64,000 nucleotides of DNA from Devosia sp. (GCF_014860165.1 NZ_JACZKG010000043.1:62001-126000); one strand, 5' to 3'; positions 35,246 through 44,486 are shown, counted from the stretch's first letter. Notes: generated by a model from the sequence alone, not told the origin. Made by a program: numbers and translations.

Positions 35246-36414
35246 GGGTCTTGATCATCCACAATGAGTATCAGCACCGCGGTGGTGAAGACACCGTAGT
35301 TGCCGCAGAGTCGGCGTTACTAAGGGATGCCGGGCATCATGTGCATGTCGAGTTAGTCTCGAACAGCAAAATCCAAGGCCTTTCAGGCAAAATCCGAACC
35401 TTCGTTCGTACGCCGCATGATGCGACACGAAAGACCTGGATGAACCACCTGCTCGATGCCGCTAACTACGACGTCGTCCATATCCACAACTTCTTCCCAC
35501 TGCTAACGCCGGCCATCCACGAGGCCGCCGCCGAGCGTGGGGTGGCGGTCGTCCAAACACTCCACAACTATCGCCTCCTCTGCGCAGGCGCATTGTTCCT
35601 GCGGGACGGACACGTCTGCGAGAAGTGCCTTGATGGGGCCAAGCTCTGGGGCGCCGCGTATAGGTGCTATCGCGGGTCGGCATTGGGTTCGCTTGCTGTA
35701 GTGAGGCTTCAGCAAAGAGCGCACCGCCACCTGACGTGGCATCGTCAGGTTCATCGGTTCATCGCCCTGACGGAGTTTGCCAAAGGCAAGTTCGTGGCAG
35801 GCGGCTTGCCGGCCGAACGGATATCAGTCAAACCCAATTTTGCAGGCCCGCTGATTAGTCCGATGCAGGATCGCCAAGGCGTCGTCTTCGTCGGTCGACT
35901 ATCTCCAGAGAAGGGCGTTCGGACTCTGGTGGAGAGCTGGGCCAGGTTGCCCCACATTCCCCTCACGATTATTGGAGATGGGCCTGAGCGTGAGGCGCTC
36001 GAGCAGATAGCGCCGTCAAACGTGACCTTCCGAGGCGCCCTTCCTGCGGATCAAGTCCGATTGGCCATGGCCACAACTCAGGCTCTGGTTATGCCCTCCG
36101 TCTGGTACGAGGGTTTTCCCATGACTCTGGTGGAGGCATTCAGCGTCGGTACGCCAGTGATCGCATCCCGCATAGGATCACTGGCGGAACTGATAAGGGA
36201 CGGCATTACCGGGCGCACGTTCGAACCCGGCAACATCGAGGACTTGGCCCAGGTTGTTCAAGCCGCATTCGCACGACCTGACTTGCTGCCGGGCATGGGA
36301 TCCGCGGCACACGCTGAGTATCAACAGCTGTACACACCAAGCACAAACCTGGCTCGCCTGGAAGGCATATACCGGGAAGCCATCAACGAGGTCGCCTCCG
36401 CAGCCGCATCCTAG
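35242..36414 (+). CDS. Glycosyltransferase (GT4-like)
   Basis: 390 residues. The N terminus MRVLIIHNEYQHRGGEDTV is typical of GT4 enzymes near capsule polymerases. The donor domain has FVGRLSPEKGV near residue 215 and the E-x7-E motif in WYEGFPMTLVEAFSVG near 290. ATG 35242 overlaps the polymerase stop (ATGA), so both are translated together. Its 3' end overlaps the convergent fibre gene by four bases. G+C is intermediate between the polymerase and the rest of the cluster, so it may have arrived with the polymerase. Confidence 0.88.
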   Translation: MRVLIIHNEYQHRGGEDTVVAAESALLRDAGHHVHVELVSNSKIQGLSGKIRTFVRTPHDATRKTWMNHLLDAANYDVVHIHNFFPLLTPAIHEAAAERGVAVVQTLHNYRLLCAGALFLRDGHVCEKCLDGAKLWGAAYRCYRGSALGSLAVVRLQQRAHRHLTWHRQVHRFIALTEFAKGKFVAGGLPAERISVKPNFAGPLISPMQDRQGVVFVGRLSPEKGVRTLVESWARLPHIPLTIIGDGPEREALEQIAPSNVTFRGALPADQVRLAMATTQALVMPSVWYEGFPMTLVEAFSVGTPVIASRIGSLAELIRDGITGRTFEPGNIEDLAQVVQAAFARPDLLPGMGSAAHAEYQQLYTPSTNLARLEGIYREAINEVASAAAS

Positions 36415-37382
36415 ACTACTGGCACGGCAAAAGCGGATGTTACGCGGGGTGCATTGCTGCCCTGTGGGACCGGCACACTGCCCGCATAGGGGCCGCTTAA
36501 TTGAACCTCATTGCCGTCATCATACCTGAGGACTAGCTGTTGAGGGCCGCCGTCTAGATGCAGCGTGGCGCTATCCGGGGCTCGGACAAACGTCGTACCG
36601 CTGGACAGTACAGGGGAGCTGACGAACGGACCGAGTTCGAGCTGCGGCCACCCGATCCTGACGACAGCATCGATAGACAGACCGGCGCCTAGCCGCATAG
36701 CGACCGATGGTCGTATTTGGTTCACGCCAGCACCGGGGACGTTGTCGTTGAATGAGTACCTCTGCCACGCCCCCACCATCTTCAGATCAATCGTCGGCGA
36801 GCCAGAAACATAGGTACCGTCAAGATAGCGTCCGCAGGACATGTGGGCGAAACTTGCGGCAGATAGCGATCCGCTGATGAGCTCGAAAAAGCCGGAAAGG
36901 CAATATCCACTACCTGCCGCCATGGGCAGCAATAGCTCAACAAACACCCCCAGGTCATTATTCCCGCTTGCCGTTCCCGATAGTCGCAGGTCGATATAGT
37001 CCACCCCGTCGCGGCGTCCTGTGCCGACGACGGCGGGTTCGTTGAGCGTCCCCGTGCGGAAGCGGGCCCAATGGGTGGGCAGGGTGCCGGGCGTACCGGC
37101 GACGGCGCCGGCCATGGCATTGTTGCGGATGAGATTTTCCCGCTGCGGCTCGAGTATCAGCCCGCCCGGGGTGAAGCGTGGCTGATTGGCGCTGAATTCC
37201 ACCCATTGGCCCGCAGCGTTCTGCGCCCAAGCGCTCGAACTGCGGCTGAACGAAATGGCCGAGCCCTCCGAAATCGGCACACCGGCGCGCATATAGCGCC
37301 GGTTGACGAAATCGGCGGCATAGATGGCATTGGCCGGCCACCAGGCCGGCGCTTGCGCCCGCGTCAGGCTGACACCGAGCAT
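36411..37382 (-). CDS. Phage/GTA-type head spike fibre protein
   Basis: 323 residues with no signal peptide. The N-terminal 100 residues follow the pattern of phage head spike fibre proteins: WWPANAIYAADF, then SFSRSSSAWAQNAAGQW, then EPQRENLIRNNAM. The remainder looks like a beta-rich carbohydrate-binding sandwich (FELISGS, SFNDNVPGAGVNQIRPS, LELGPF). Its start codon overlaps the stop of the spike base gene by one base (TGATG), so the two form one transcript. In Rhodobacter the equivalent GTA spikes help particles bind capsule. Functional assignment is by resemblance and linkage. Confidence 0.75.
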   Translation of the reverse strand: MLGVSLTRAQAPAWWPANAIYAADFVNRRYMRAGVPISEGSAISFSRSSSAWAQNAAGQWVEFSANQPRFTPGGLILEPQRENLIRNNAMAGAVAGTPGTLPTHWARFRTGTLNEPAVVGTGRRDGVDYIDLRLSGTASGNNDLGVFVELLLPMAAGSGYCLSGFFELISGSLSAASFAHMSCGRYLDGTYVSGSPTIDLKMVGAWQRYSFNDNVPGAGVNQIRPSVAMRLGAGLSIDAVVRIGWPQLELGPFVSSPVLSSGTTFVRAPDSATLHLDGGPQQLVLRYDDGNEVQLSGPYAGSVPVPQGSNAPRVTSAFAVPVV

Positions 37383-37645
37383 CAGACGAGCCCCACCAGT
37401 GCTGTCGCCGTGGTGCCGGTGGCCATGATGCGGCGCACGCGCACCGGCAACACCGTTCCCGAGGCGAGGCCCGCCAGCGTCAGGTCGGCGCCGCTCGCGG
37501 TGACCACACGCAGCGCCCCTGCCCCGCCCACATAGATCGCCCTGGCCACCTCGGCCAGGTCGACGGCGTCGTTTGGTGCGATGGCAAAGCCATGGTCGGC
37601 AGGACCATGAAGGCTACGGGCGTGATCGACAAACCTGTCCTGCAT
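37382..37645 (-). CDS. GTA-type spike base protein (RCAP_Rcc01079 family)
   Basis: 87 residues from ATG 37645, which has GGAG a few bases upstream; a GTG at 37657 in frame is less likely. The sequence follows the spike base family closely: DRFVDHARSLHGPADHGFAI, then AIYVGGAGALRVVTASG, then PVRVRRIMATGTTATALVG. In Rhodobacter capsulatus the family member is a head-spike component of the gene transfer agent. No capsid, portal or terminase gene is in the window, so this pair is separated from any GTA structural cluster. Confidence 0.85.
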   Translation of the reverse strand: MQDRFVDHARSLHGPADHGFAIAPNDAVDLAEVARAIYVGGAGALRVVTASGADLTLAGLASGTVLPVRVRRIMATGTTATALVGLV

Positions 37646-37723
37646 CACTATCTCCACATCTCTTGTTGCGATGCGGAAGCATAGGCCGCCCCGCCGGAGC
37701 GGGGATAACTGCAGGAAATCTCG

Positions 37724-38485
37724 TCAGCGGCTGGCGATGGCGTCGGTCAGCAGCAGCCACACAAAGCGCGGCGATGTCGACAGGTAGCGCCGCCACAGCC
37801 GCTTGGGCTCCTGCGTCAGGCGATAGAGCCATTCGAGCCCCGCCCTGTGCACCCATTCGGGCGATGTGCGCACAATCCCGGCATTGAAATCGAAAGCCGC
37901 ACCCACCCCGATCATCGCCGCGGGAATGCGGTCGACATGGGCCGCCATCCAGCGCTCCTGCTTGGGGCAGCCAAGCCCCACGAAGATCAGCCCCGCTCCC
38001 GAGGCTCGGATATCGGCCACCATGACCGCATCCTCCTCGTCGGTGAGGGTGCGGAAGGGTGGCGAATGGGCATAGGCGATGTCGATAGCCGGCTCGCGCT
38101 GCTTCAGCCGCTCGATCAACAGCGCCAGCGCCTCATCGTCCCTGCCCCCGACTAGGCCTATCCTGACCCCGCGCCGGGCCGCGACGCACACCAGCTCAAG
38201 CATCATTTCCGCGCCGCGCAGCGTCGGTATGGGCGCCGCGCCATGTCGCAGCGAGCGCGCCCTCTGCAGGATGGTGCTGTCGGGGATGACATAACGCGCG
38301 CCATTGACGACGTCGCGGAACGCCGGGTCGTCATGCGCCAGCACACACATATGCACATTGGCGACGCAGCAGTAGAAACCCTCCCCATCGGCAGCACCCG
38401 CCACGATGGCGTCGAGATAGGTCGAAGGCGCAACAGCATCGAGGCGCATGCCCAGCATGGAATGGGAGGCGGCGTCACGCGACAT
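37724..38485 (-). CDS. WecG/TagA/CpsF-family glycosyltransferase (GT26)
   Basis: 253 residues. Family landmarks are ANVHMCVLAHDD, VIPDSTILQRARS, LVGGRDDEA, FVGLGCPKQERWM near residue 170 and GVGAAFDFNAG. These enzymes transfer ManNAc, ManNAcA or a related sugar to a lipid-linked primer. ATG 38485 lies inside the end of fcl (11-base overlap), the common arrangement; 38521 would be a longer alternative. It belongs to the leftward operon uxs-fcl-wecG. Confidence 0.92.
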   Translation of the reverse strand: MSRDAASHSMLGMRLDAVAPSTYLDAIVAGAADGEGFYCCVANVHMCVLAHDDPAFRDVVNGARYVIPDSTILQRARSLRHGAAPIPTLRGAEMMLELVCVAARRGVRIGLVGGRDDEALALLIERLKQREPAIDIAYAHSPPFRTLTDEEDAVMVADIRASGAGLIFVGLGCPKQERWMAAHVDRIPAAMIGVGAAFDFNAGIVRTSPEWVHRAGLEWLYRLTQEPKRLWRRYLSTSPRFVWLLLTDAIASR

Positions 38486-39422
38486 GGTCGAGGAACCACT
38501 GATAGGTTTCGGCAATGCCATCGCGCAGCGCGATGCGCGGGGTCCAGCCCATGGAGCGCAGCTTGTCGCCCGACATCAGCTTGCGCGGCGTGCCATCCGC
38601 CTTGCTCAGGTCATGGGTGATGGTGCCGTCGAAACCGACGACCTCGCAGACCAGTTGCGTCAGCTCCAGAATGGTCAGGTCCTCGCCCGATCCGACATTG
38701 ACATGCTCCTCACCCGAATAGGACTTGAGCAGGAAAACCAGCGCATCGGCGCAGTCATCGGCATGCAGGAACTCGCGCCGCGGGCTGCCTGTACCCCAGA
38801 CGACCAGCTCGCGCTCGCCCTTCTGCTTGGCAAGGTGTGCCTTGCGGATCAGTGCCGGCATGACATGGCTGGACTGCAGGTCGAAATTGTCGCCCGGGCC
38901 ATAGAGATTGGTCGGCATTGCCGAAATGTAGTCGCGCCCATGCTGACGCCGATAGGCCTGGGCCAGCTTGATGCCGGTGATCTTGGCGATCGCATACCAC
39001 TCGTTGGTTGGCTCGAGCGGCCCGGTCAGCAGGGCATCTTCCGTGATAGGTTGTGGCGCCAGCCGCGGATAGATACAGCTCGAGCCCAAAAAGAGCATGC
39101 GGTTGACGTCGTTGGCATGCGCCGCCTGCGTGATATTGGCCTCGATCAGCAGGTTGTCATAGAGAAAGTCGGCCGGATATGTGTCGTTGGCCAGAATGCC
39201 GCCGACCTTGGCCGCCGCCATCACGATGGCGTCCGGCCTGAGCCGGGCCATCAGGGCTTCCACGGCATCCTGGCGACGCAGGTCCACACGCGGCTCGTCC
39301 AGGCCAACCACGAGGCAACCCTCGGAACGCAGCCGGCGCACCACGGCGCCGCCAACCATTCCACCATGCCCGGCAACCCAGACTCTCTTGCCCGCGAGCG
39401 AGAAATGCTCGTCCGCGATCAT
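38475..39422 (-). CDS. fcl: GDP-L-fucose synthase
   Basis: This performs epimerisation and reduction of GDP-4-keto-6-deoxymannose to GDP-L-fucose. The 315-residue SDR protein has [10 protein letters not shown] near residue 18 (NADP site), LGSSCIYPR with the catalytic Cys, and YAIAK with Tyr/Lys. The ATG overlaps the upstream uxs stop by four bases. Gmd is encoded separately at 29191. Together they show that the polysaccharide or a glycoconjugate contains L-fucose or a related 6-deoxysugar. Confidence 0.95.
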   Translation of the reverse strand: MIADEHFSLAGKRVWVAGHGGMVGGAVVRRLRSEGCLVVGLDEPRVDLRRQDAVEALMARLRPDAIVMAAAKVGGILANDTYPADFLYDNLLIEANITQAAHANDVNRMLFLGSSCIYPRLAPQPITEDALLTGPLEPTNEWYAIAKITGIKLAQAYRRQHGRDYISAMPTNLYGPGDNFDLQSSHVMPALIRKAHLAKQKGERELVVWGTGSPRREFLHADDCADALVFLLKSYSGEEHVNVGSGEDLTILELTQLVCEVVGFDGTITHDLSKADGTPRKLMSGDKLRSMGWTPRIALRDGIAETYQWFLDHVA

Positions 39423-40378
39423 TCGGCCGCCTTGGCGACGGTACCCAGCTGGCTTTCGAAATAGTCGATGGTCTTGGCGAGCCCCTCGCGCAATTGCACC
39501 TTGGGCTCCCAGCCCAGGATGTCCCTGGCCTTGGTGATGTCAGGACGGCGCTGCTTGGGATCATCGACCGGCAGAGGCTGATAGACCACCCGGGAGCCAG
39601 TATTGACCATGTCGACCACGGTTTCTGCCAGCTGCTTGATGGTGAATTCGACCGGATTGCCCGTATTGATCGGGCCGGTGACGCTGTCATCGGTCCCCAT
39701 CATGCGGATCATCGCGTCCACAAGGTCGTCGACATAGCAGAACGACCGCGTCTGGCTGCCGTCGCCATAGATAGTGATGTCCCTGCCCTGCAGGGCCTGC
39801 ACCACGAAGTTCGAAACCACTCGCCCGTCATTGGGGTGCATTTTCGGCCCGTAGGTGTTGAAGATGCGGATGACCTTGATCTTCAGGTCATGCTGGCGGC
39901 GATAGTCGAAAAACAAAGTCTCGGCGCAGCGTTTGCCCTCATCATAGCAGGAGCGCGGCCCGATCGGGTTCACGTGGCCCCAATAGGCTTCCTGCTGCGG
40001 ATGCACCTCGGGATCGCCATAGACCTCCGATGTCGAGGCCTGCAGGATTGGCACACGCAGACGCTTGGCAAGGCCCAGCATATTGATGGCCCCCATGACG
40101 CTGGTCTTGGTCGTCTGCACGGGATCGAACTGGTAGTGCACCGGCGATGCCGGGCAGGCCAGATTGTAGATCTCGTCGACCTCGACATGCAGCGGGAATG
40201 TCACGTCATGCCGCATCAGTTCGAAATGCTTGTTGTCGAGCAGCTCAAGCACATTGCGGCGGGTGCCGGTGAAGAAATTGTCGACACAAAGGACGTCGCT
40301 CCCTTCATCCAGCAGCCGCTTGCAGAGGTGGGAGCCGACAAACCCAGCTCCGCCGGTGACCAGAACACGTTTAGACAT
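39419..40378 (-). CDS. uxs: UDP-glucuronate decarboxylase (UDP-xylose synthase)
   Basis: 319 residues of the extended SDR family. Key features are [10 protein letters not shown] at residues 9-18, [26 protein letters not shown], and YDEGKR with the catalytic Tyr/Lys, all typical of UXS enzymes that make UDP-xylose from UDP-glucuronate. ATG 40378 is chosen over the upstream TTG 40390; a GGGGG tract precedes it. The same GGGGGC leader occurs before the sugar transferase at 41328. First gene of the uxs-fcl-wecG operon. Confidence 0.92.
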   Translation of the reverse strand: MSKRVLVTGGAGFVGSHLCKRLLDEGSDVLCVDNFFTGTRRNVLELLDNKHFELMRHDVTFPLHVEVDEIYNLACPASPVHYQFDPVQTTKTSVMGAINMLGLAKRLRVPILQASTSEVYGDPEVHPQQEAYWGHVNPIGPRSCYDEGKRCAETLFFDYRRQHDLKIKVIRIFNTYGPKMHPNDGRVVSNFVVQALQGRDITIYGDGSQTRSFCYVDDLVDAMIRMMGTDDSVTGPINTGNPVEFTIKQLAETVVDMVNTGSRVVYQPLPVDDPKQRRPDITKARDILGWEPKVQLREGLAKTIDYFESQLGTVAKAAE

Positions 40379-40536
40379 GGATGCCCCCAAACATAAACTG
40401 CAGTCAGTTGCGACCCGTCATCGAAGCCGCAGGTTGAAGTGGAGTCGGTACGGCGCGGATCTGGCGGTCGCACCGAACAAATCGGTATCCCTGCTTGTGG
40501 TCGGCATGGCCGACGATTGCCGACAAGCGCAGCCCC

Positions 40537-41328
40537 TCAGGACCCCGTGCCAGCGACGAATTCGCGTATGATCGTGCGGAAGATGATCTTGATATCCAGC
40601 AGGACGCTGAAATTCTGGACATAGGCCATGTCATGAGCGATCCGGGCCCGGGCCTTGCCGGCCTCGTCGGTCGGCCCCCGAAGCCCATTTGCTTGCGCCC
40701 AGCCCGAAAGCCCCGGCTTCATCGCATATCGCATCTCGTAATAGGGCACGAGATCTCGATAATCCATGCCCGCCGCGAGCATGTTGGCCGGGTGCGGACG
40801 TGGTCCGACCAGGGACATGTGGCCAAGCAGGACATTGATCAGTTGCGGCAGTTCATCAAGGCTGGTGCGCCGCAGGAACGCGCCAATGCTGGTGATGCGA
40901 GGGTCGTTCGCCACGGTTTGCTTCACGCCGCTGGCATCGCCAAGATCGGCATACATGGTGCGAAACTTCAGCATCGGAAACATGACGCCGTTCAGGCCGG
41001 GACGCATCTGCACGAACAGGGTCGGTCCACGACTGGTCACCTTCACGGCGATGGCCGTGGCAATCAGCACCAGCGACATGGCGAGCAATGCGCTCCCACT
41101 GAGGACGATATCGAGCACTCGCTTGAGAGCCAGGTTGATCGAGCGGGCCACGCTGGCAGCGGGCATGACGGGCAGCTTGTGCACCAGGGTGAGGGCGAGG
41201 CCGCTTTCGCTCGTCCTGGTTACCGCACCCGGGTAGCGCGCTTCCGTGCCGGTGCCGAGCGGCGAAGTGACAGCGCCGAGATAGGTGACACCAAAATCTT
41301 CGATGGTCGTCGCCGAATTTTGTTCCAT
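40537..41328 (-). CDS. Initiating sugar transferase (ExoY/WcaJ C-terminal type)
   Basis: This polyprenyl-phosphate sugar-1-phosphate transferase starts the repeat unit. The 263-residue protein has about 65 polar N-terminal residues, one membrane segment (68-96) and the catalytic domain with KFRTMY near 121, RRTSLDELPQLINVL, GPRP and KPGLSGWAQ. It lacks the four extra N-terminal spans of WcaJ/WbaP, so it is the short ExoY-like form. ATG 41328 has GGGGG close upstream. A CtrA-like TTAA-N7-TAAA box lies 26-40 bases upstream of the start. The sugar (glucose, galactose or other) is not determinable. Confidence 0.92.
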   Translation of the reverse strand: MEQNSATTIEDFGVTYLGAVTSPLGTGTEARYPGAVTRTSESGLALTLVHKLPVMPAASVARSINLALKRVLDIVLSGSALLAMSLVLIATAIAVKVTSRGPTLFVQMRPGLNGVMFPMLKFRTMYADLGDASGVKQTVANDPRITSIGAFLRRTSLDELPQLINVLLGHMSLVGPRPHPANMLAAGMDYRDLVPYYEMRYAMKPGLSGWAQANGLRGPTDEAGKARARIAHDMAYVQNFSVLLDIKIIFRTIIREFVAGTGS

Positions 41329-41353
41329 GACGCCCCCAAGCCATAAGCGCTTG

Positions 41354-41368
41354 TTAACCCTTGGTAAA
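41354..41368. promoter_or_regulatory. CtrA-like box upstream of the sugar transferase
   Basis: TTAACCCTTGGTAAA: one mismatch to TTAA-N7-TTAA, 26 bases upstream of the start at 41328. Confidence 0.35.
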
Positions 41369-41613
41369 CGATGCCACAGCAATTCAACTATGTCACGCCC
41401 CAACGCCCGGCAATTTTGGGACTGGTTACTTCTAGGCCCCGCGAGACCGTACTTGATCTGACCGTAAAGCGAGGACTGCCTAGTGAAGTAGGAGGACAGC
41501 CACGCGCGCAGCACATGGTTCTTTTGCGCCAAGCGCAACTCGCGTCACGGATTGTTTGAGGAATACTTCAGTTTTGTGACAACTTGCGTGCCGACACTGC
41601 TTAAATACTGTGC

Positions 41614-41640
41614 AAAAAAAAGTCCGGCATAGCCGGACCT
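41614..41640 (-). terminator. Rho-independent terminator
   Basis: GTCCGGC-ATA-GCCGGAC (41622-41638) is a perfect seven-pair hairpin. Read on the minus strand it is followed directly by eight T residues (complement of 41614-41621). It lies 29 bases beyond the stop of the small exported protein gene at 41669 and so ends that leftward transcript. Confidence 0.92.
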
Positions 41641-41668
41641 TCGTCATCATTATCGATAGGTGGCTCCC

Positions 41669-42010
41669 TCAGACCGGGCTGACGACCGGGCCGATGGCGC
41701 CTGACTCGGGAAGCAGCGCTTCGAACAACGCGTCGATTTCGGCGACACCGCCGGCAGCCAAAACTTCGGAACGGAGTTCGGTGAAGGACGCCAGCGCGAC
41801 TGCCGGTTCAACTCCAGCGGCGACCAGGGCGGCCGAATAGGCGTTGATGGCCGCTTCGCAAGCTCCGGCGGTACCAGCCGGTGGCGTGCACGCAGTGAAC
41901 ACCGCCGTGTATAGACTTTCAAAGCCCGGCACAGGTGCTGCATTGGGTGCGGAAACAACAGAAGCGCCGAGGGCACTTGCCAGCAAGACAGTCGCGATCA
42001 GCTTACGCAT
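41669..42010 (-). CDS. Small exported cysteine-containing protein (partner 1)
   Basis: 113 residues: a signal peptide (about 1-20, MRKLIATVLLASALG) and a helical mature part with two cysteines. The segment G-A-C-E-A-A-I-N-A-Y matches G-Q-C-I-A-A-T-Q-A-Y in the protein at 50080, followed in both by seven residues and a Gly. Each follows a LapG-like protease gene on the same strand. GGGGG lies seven bases before the ATG and a strong terminator follows the gene. Family unknown to me; perhaps a binding partner or substrate of the protease (inference). Confidence 0.7.
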   Translation of the reverse strand: MRKLIATVLLASALGASVVSAPNAAPVPGFESLYTAVFTACTPPAGTAGACEAAINAYSAALVAAGVEPAVALASFTELRSEVLAAGGVAEIDALFEALLPESGAIGPVVSPV

Positions 42011-42212
42011 CTAGATCCCCCACTCAAGGTGCGGCATTTCTACTCGCGATGCTTGTAATGGTCAATCCGATGTTTAGGTTTGGTTCACCAAAGTCAGAGC
42101 GTAAACAACGGATTAGTTGCTCCGGCCAGTCAATCGCGCAGCTGTGCAGGCGCGGCAAAAGTCCACATTTTCTGGGGCCTTTGCGATCATTTGCCGCGGA
42201 TTCGAAATCCCG

Positions 42213-42224
42213 ATCCCCGGGGAT
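42213..42224. promoter_or_regulatory. Perfect 12-bp palindrome beside a TTAACC half-site
   Basis: ATCCCCGGGGAT followed at once by TAACCAT. Possible regulator site upstream of the gene at 42010; no regulator is identified. Confidence 0.25.
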
Positions 42225-42268
42225 TAACCATGCATTTGCGGAGTAGCTCCCAAGCAAATTTATGCAGA

Positions 42269-42292
42269 AGCCCCGACCAGATGGACGGGGCT
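42269..42292 (-). terminator. Possible terminator after the LapG-like protease gene
   Basis: AGCCCCG and CGGGGCT pair around a 10-base loop. On the minus strand it is followed by TCTGCATAAATTT, only a weak T-tract. It lies about 40 bases after the protease stop. Confidence 0.45.
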
Positions 42293-42332
42293 CTTGCTTC
42301 AGGGTTGAGCTATCGGCCGAGGGTTTGCCAAC

Positions 42333-42896
42333 CTATCCGGCCGTCCATTGCGTTGGGTTCGGCGAGGAAATGGTGCGGATGTTGTATCCGGATGCCCGCA
42401 GGGTCTTGATGCTGTTGTTGAGGTTGTCGAGCACATAGTCGCCGTCGCTCGTACGGACAACCAGCACGGCATGCGGCTCACCGCTGCGCGTATGAGTGTA
42501 AGCGACCCGCAACGCGCCAGCAGACACGCCCTGGCGGATCAGCGCGCTGCGCTTGGACAGCACATAGTCTTCGCAGTCGCCGCTTGTCGGATTGAGTTCC
42601 CACACATCCGCCGTGTCGCGCTCCGGGCGAATGGTGCGATTGACGTGGCTGTTGACCTGCTTGAGCACCGCCATCAGATTTGGCGACATCGTCACCTGGC
42701 CCTGGCCGCTCGAAGCGCATTCGCTTCTGTTCTTGGCGCAGAAGAACTGCATCGACAGCGGAGTGATCGCTGCGACCTGCACCTGATCGACCAACGAGCC
42801 GACCGTGCGGTTCGTGTTGGCCATGGCACCGCCAACCGACGTCATGCTCGCCACCAATGAGGCGGTGGCCAAGACTGCCTTGAGTTTGGAGTTCAT
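42333..42896 (-). CDS. LapG-like transglutaminase-type cysteine protease (BTLCP), copy 1
   Basis: 187 residues with a signal peptide (cleavage near AMA, residue 26). The bacterial transglutaminase-like cysteine protease triad is visible: Cys108 in SGDCEDYVLSKR, His142 in GEPHAVLVV and Asp157 in YVLDNL. Family member LapG cleaves large surface adhesins in the periplasm to release biofilm. No LapD is nearby, but an adhesin begins at 61993. The gene is followed by a small exported protein; copy 2 at 50719 has the same neighbour. Adhesin or polysaccharide-associated targets are inference. Confidence 0.88.
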   Translation of the reverse strand: MNSKLKAVLATASLVASMTSVGGAMANTNRTVGSLVDQVQVAAITPLSMQFFCAKNRSECASSGQGQVTMSPNLMAVLKQVNSHVNRTIRPERDTADVWELNPTSGDCEDYVLSKRSALIRQGVSAGALRVAYTHTRSGEPHAVLVVRTSDGDYVLDNLNNSIKTLRASGYNIRTISSPNPTQWTAG

Positions 42897-43169
42897 TTGA
42901 GGTCATCCCTGATGAGTGATGACGTCACGATGCGCGCAGCAAATTGCTGCCGAACTCGAAAATTCGGTACAATTTTATTCAATTTGCCGAGACAGTCGCC
43001 CCTGCTGGATCTGCTGATAGGCCGCGCAGGATACGGGGGCCTTGTGATGGGCGAAGCAATTCGTCTCAAGCTTGAGTCCAATTGATTCAATTGCCGTGAA
43101 CCTGCGGATCGTGCGCTGGCAGGGTTGGATCGACCATGCTAGGAGGCTTTGACTTCCAGGGAGAAGACC

Positions 43170-43946
43170 GTGGCAAGCCTTGTCGCCGATCGTATTTGCG
43201 TCGTGACGAACGATACGCCCGAGGCCGATGCCGCAGCCGAGCGGCTCAGACAGCTCTATGGCGACCACCCTCTTCACGCCGCGGACATTGTCGTTGCGCT
43301 GGGCGGCGACGGACTGATGCTGCAGACGCTTCACCGCGTCATGCCGTTGGGAAAGCCCGTCTATGGCATGAATTTCGGGTCAGTCGGTTTCATGATGAAT
43401 CCGTTTCTCGAGGCGGGCCTGATGGAGCGCCTGGCCGCCGCGCAACGGACCGTCATCCGGCCCCTGTCCATGACGGCCATCGATGTCTCGGGAACCACCC
43501 ACAAGGCCCTGGCCTTCAATGAGGTCTCCCTGTTCCGCTCGACCTATCAGGCCGCCAAGATACAGATCATGGTGGATGGTGAAATCAGGCTCGATGAGCT
43601 CATCTGCGATGGCGTCCTGCTGTCGACCCCGGTTGGCTCAACAGCCTACAATCTTTCTGCACATGGCCCGATCCTGCCAATTGAATCGCCCCTGCTTGCG
43701 CTGACTCCAATTTCGCCATTCCGCCCTCGCCGGTGGCGCGGTGCGATCCTCTCTAACCAGAGCGTGGTCAGGTTCATCACCCGCGAAGCGGCAAAGCGCC
43801 CCTTGAGTGCGGTGGCCGACAGCGTCGAGTTTCAGAGAATCGAGCAGGTCACCATTCAGCAGGACCCCACCCGTGGCGTCACGCTCCTCTTCGACCCCGG
43901 CACCAGCCTCGAGGAACGCGTTCTGAACGAGCAGTTTCGCTACTAG
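43170..43946 (+). CDS. nadK: NAD kinase
   Basis: This phosphorylates NAD to NADP. From GTG 43170 the protein has 258 residues. It shows ALGGDG near residue 42 (the kinase GGDG motif), NFGSVGFM, and STPVGSTAYNLSAHGPI, the NAD-kinase active-site block. A TTG at 43149 is in frame but is too near AGGAGG; GGGAG before the GTG is better placed. It is a housekeeping gene embedded in the cluster, divergent from the LapG-like protease, with a 273-base region between. Confidence 0.92.
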   Translation: MASLVADRICVVTNDTPEADAAAERLRQLYGDHPLHAADIVVALGGDGLMLQTLHRVMPLGKPVYGMNFGSVGFMMNPFLEAGLMERLAAAQRTVIRPLSMTAIDVSGTTHKALAFNEVSLFRSTYQAAKIQIMVDGEIRLDELICDGVLLSTPVGSTAYNLSAHGPILPIESPLLALTPISPFRPRRWRGAILSNQSVVRFITREAAKRPLSAVADSVEFQRIEQVTIQQDPTRGVTLLFDPGTSLEERVLNEQFRY

Positions 43947-43984
43947 GCCTTCGTGGTCAACGTCCCGGCCGATCGCTGGCAGCG

Positions 43985-44122
43985 TTAGGAACGGCGAAGC
44001 GCGTGGCGGGCGAGCTTCCAGCCCACCGCGACAACCGCCCAGCTCGAAACCATCACGCCGAGCATGATCCACCCGCGGGGAACCCGCGTTACTGGGCTGG
44101 TCTTGGGAACAAGCGCCTTCAT
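43985..44122 (-). CDS. Small single-span membrane protein with R-x11-W (45 aa)
   Basis: GAGGAGG lies just upstream of ATG 44122, an excellent ribosome binding site. The 45-residue product has a basic, Pro-containing N terminus, one membrane segment from about 17 to 37, and a basic C terminus (ARHALRRS). Pro15-Arg16 and Trp28 give the R-x11-W spacing shared with the proteins at 9516, 44487, 54206, 58122 and 58277; PRGW here resembles PRAW at 58122. Convergent with nadK. Function unknown. Confidence 0.7.
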   Translation of the reverse strand: MKALVPKTSPVTRVPRGWIMLGVMVSSWAVVAVGWKLARHALRRS

Positions 44123-44486
44123 ATGGGCCTCCTCTGCAAGCGAACTCCAGCTAGGCTATGTCACCCGTCGAGTGACCACAACCACTGAGGGGAACGTCTG
44201 CCGAACTGAGTTGTTTCCCATGGATGACGACATTCAACAGACAAGCTGCCACGCGCGATACCACGAGGCTTTACCAGCGCCGAAATTCCCGGAGGAGTGA
44301 GGATGAAAGGTCGCCAATGATCCGGCGCAAGGGCTCTCGCCTTCGCTACTACACTACGGCTGGGCCGAACGGCTTCGACCGGTCTGAAGCCAGGCATCAG
44401 CCTATGATCGGACGGTCACGGGTGCGCCTGCTGTCGGTGTCTCGCCCAGTCTCTACCGGGACAGACGACCGGCTTGCAAGACGATA
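44123..44486. other. 364-base stretch without a convincing gene
   Basis: It lies between two small membrane protein genes read leftward. It should contain the promoter of the 43985-44122 gene at its left end. Open frames of 78-115 codons cross it but are Arg/Ser-rich and lack ribosome binding sites. No hairpin with a T-run is visible. Confidence 0.5.

Larger units (their letters stand above)
42011..42332. other. 322-base intergenic region with palindrome and hairpin
   Basis: This lies between the protease gene (stop 42333) and the small exported protein gene (start 42010), both leftward. It holds a hairpin at 42269-42292, a perfect 12-bp palindrome at 42213-42224 directly followed by TTAACCAT, and a fairly A+T-rich stretch at 42030-42110 where a promoter for the small gene could sit. 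No open frame is convincing. Confidence 0.5.

Noticed and set aside
36411..37645. Prophage remnant
   Set aside because: Only spike base and fibre genes are present; no integrase, terminase, capsid, attachment site or flanking repeat is visible, and both genes are intact and overlapping.
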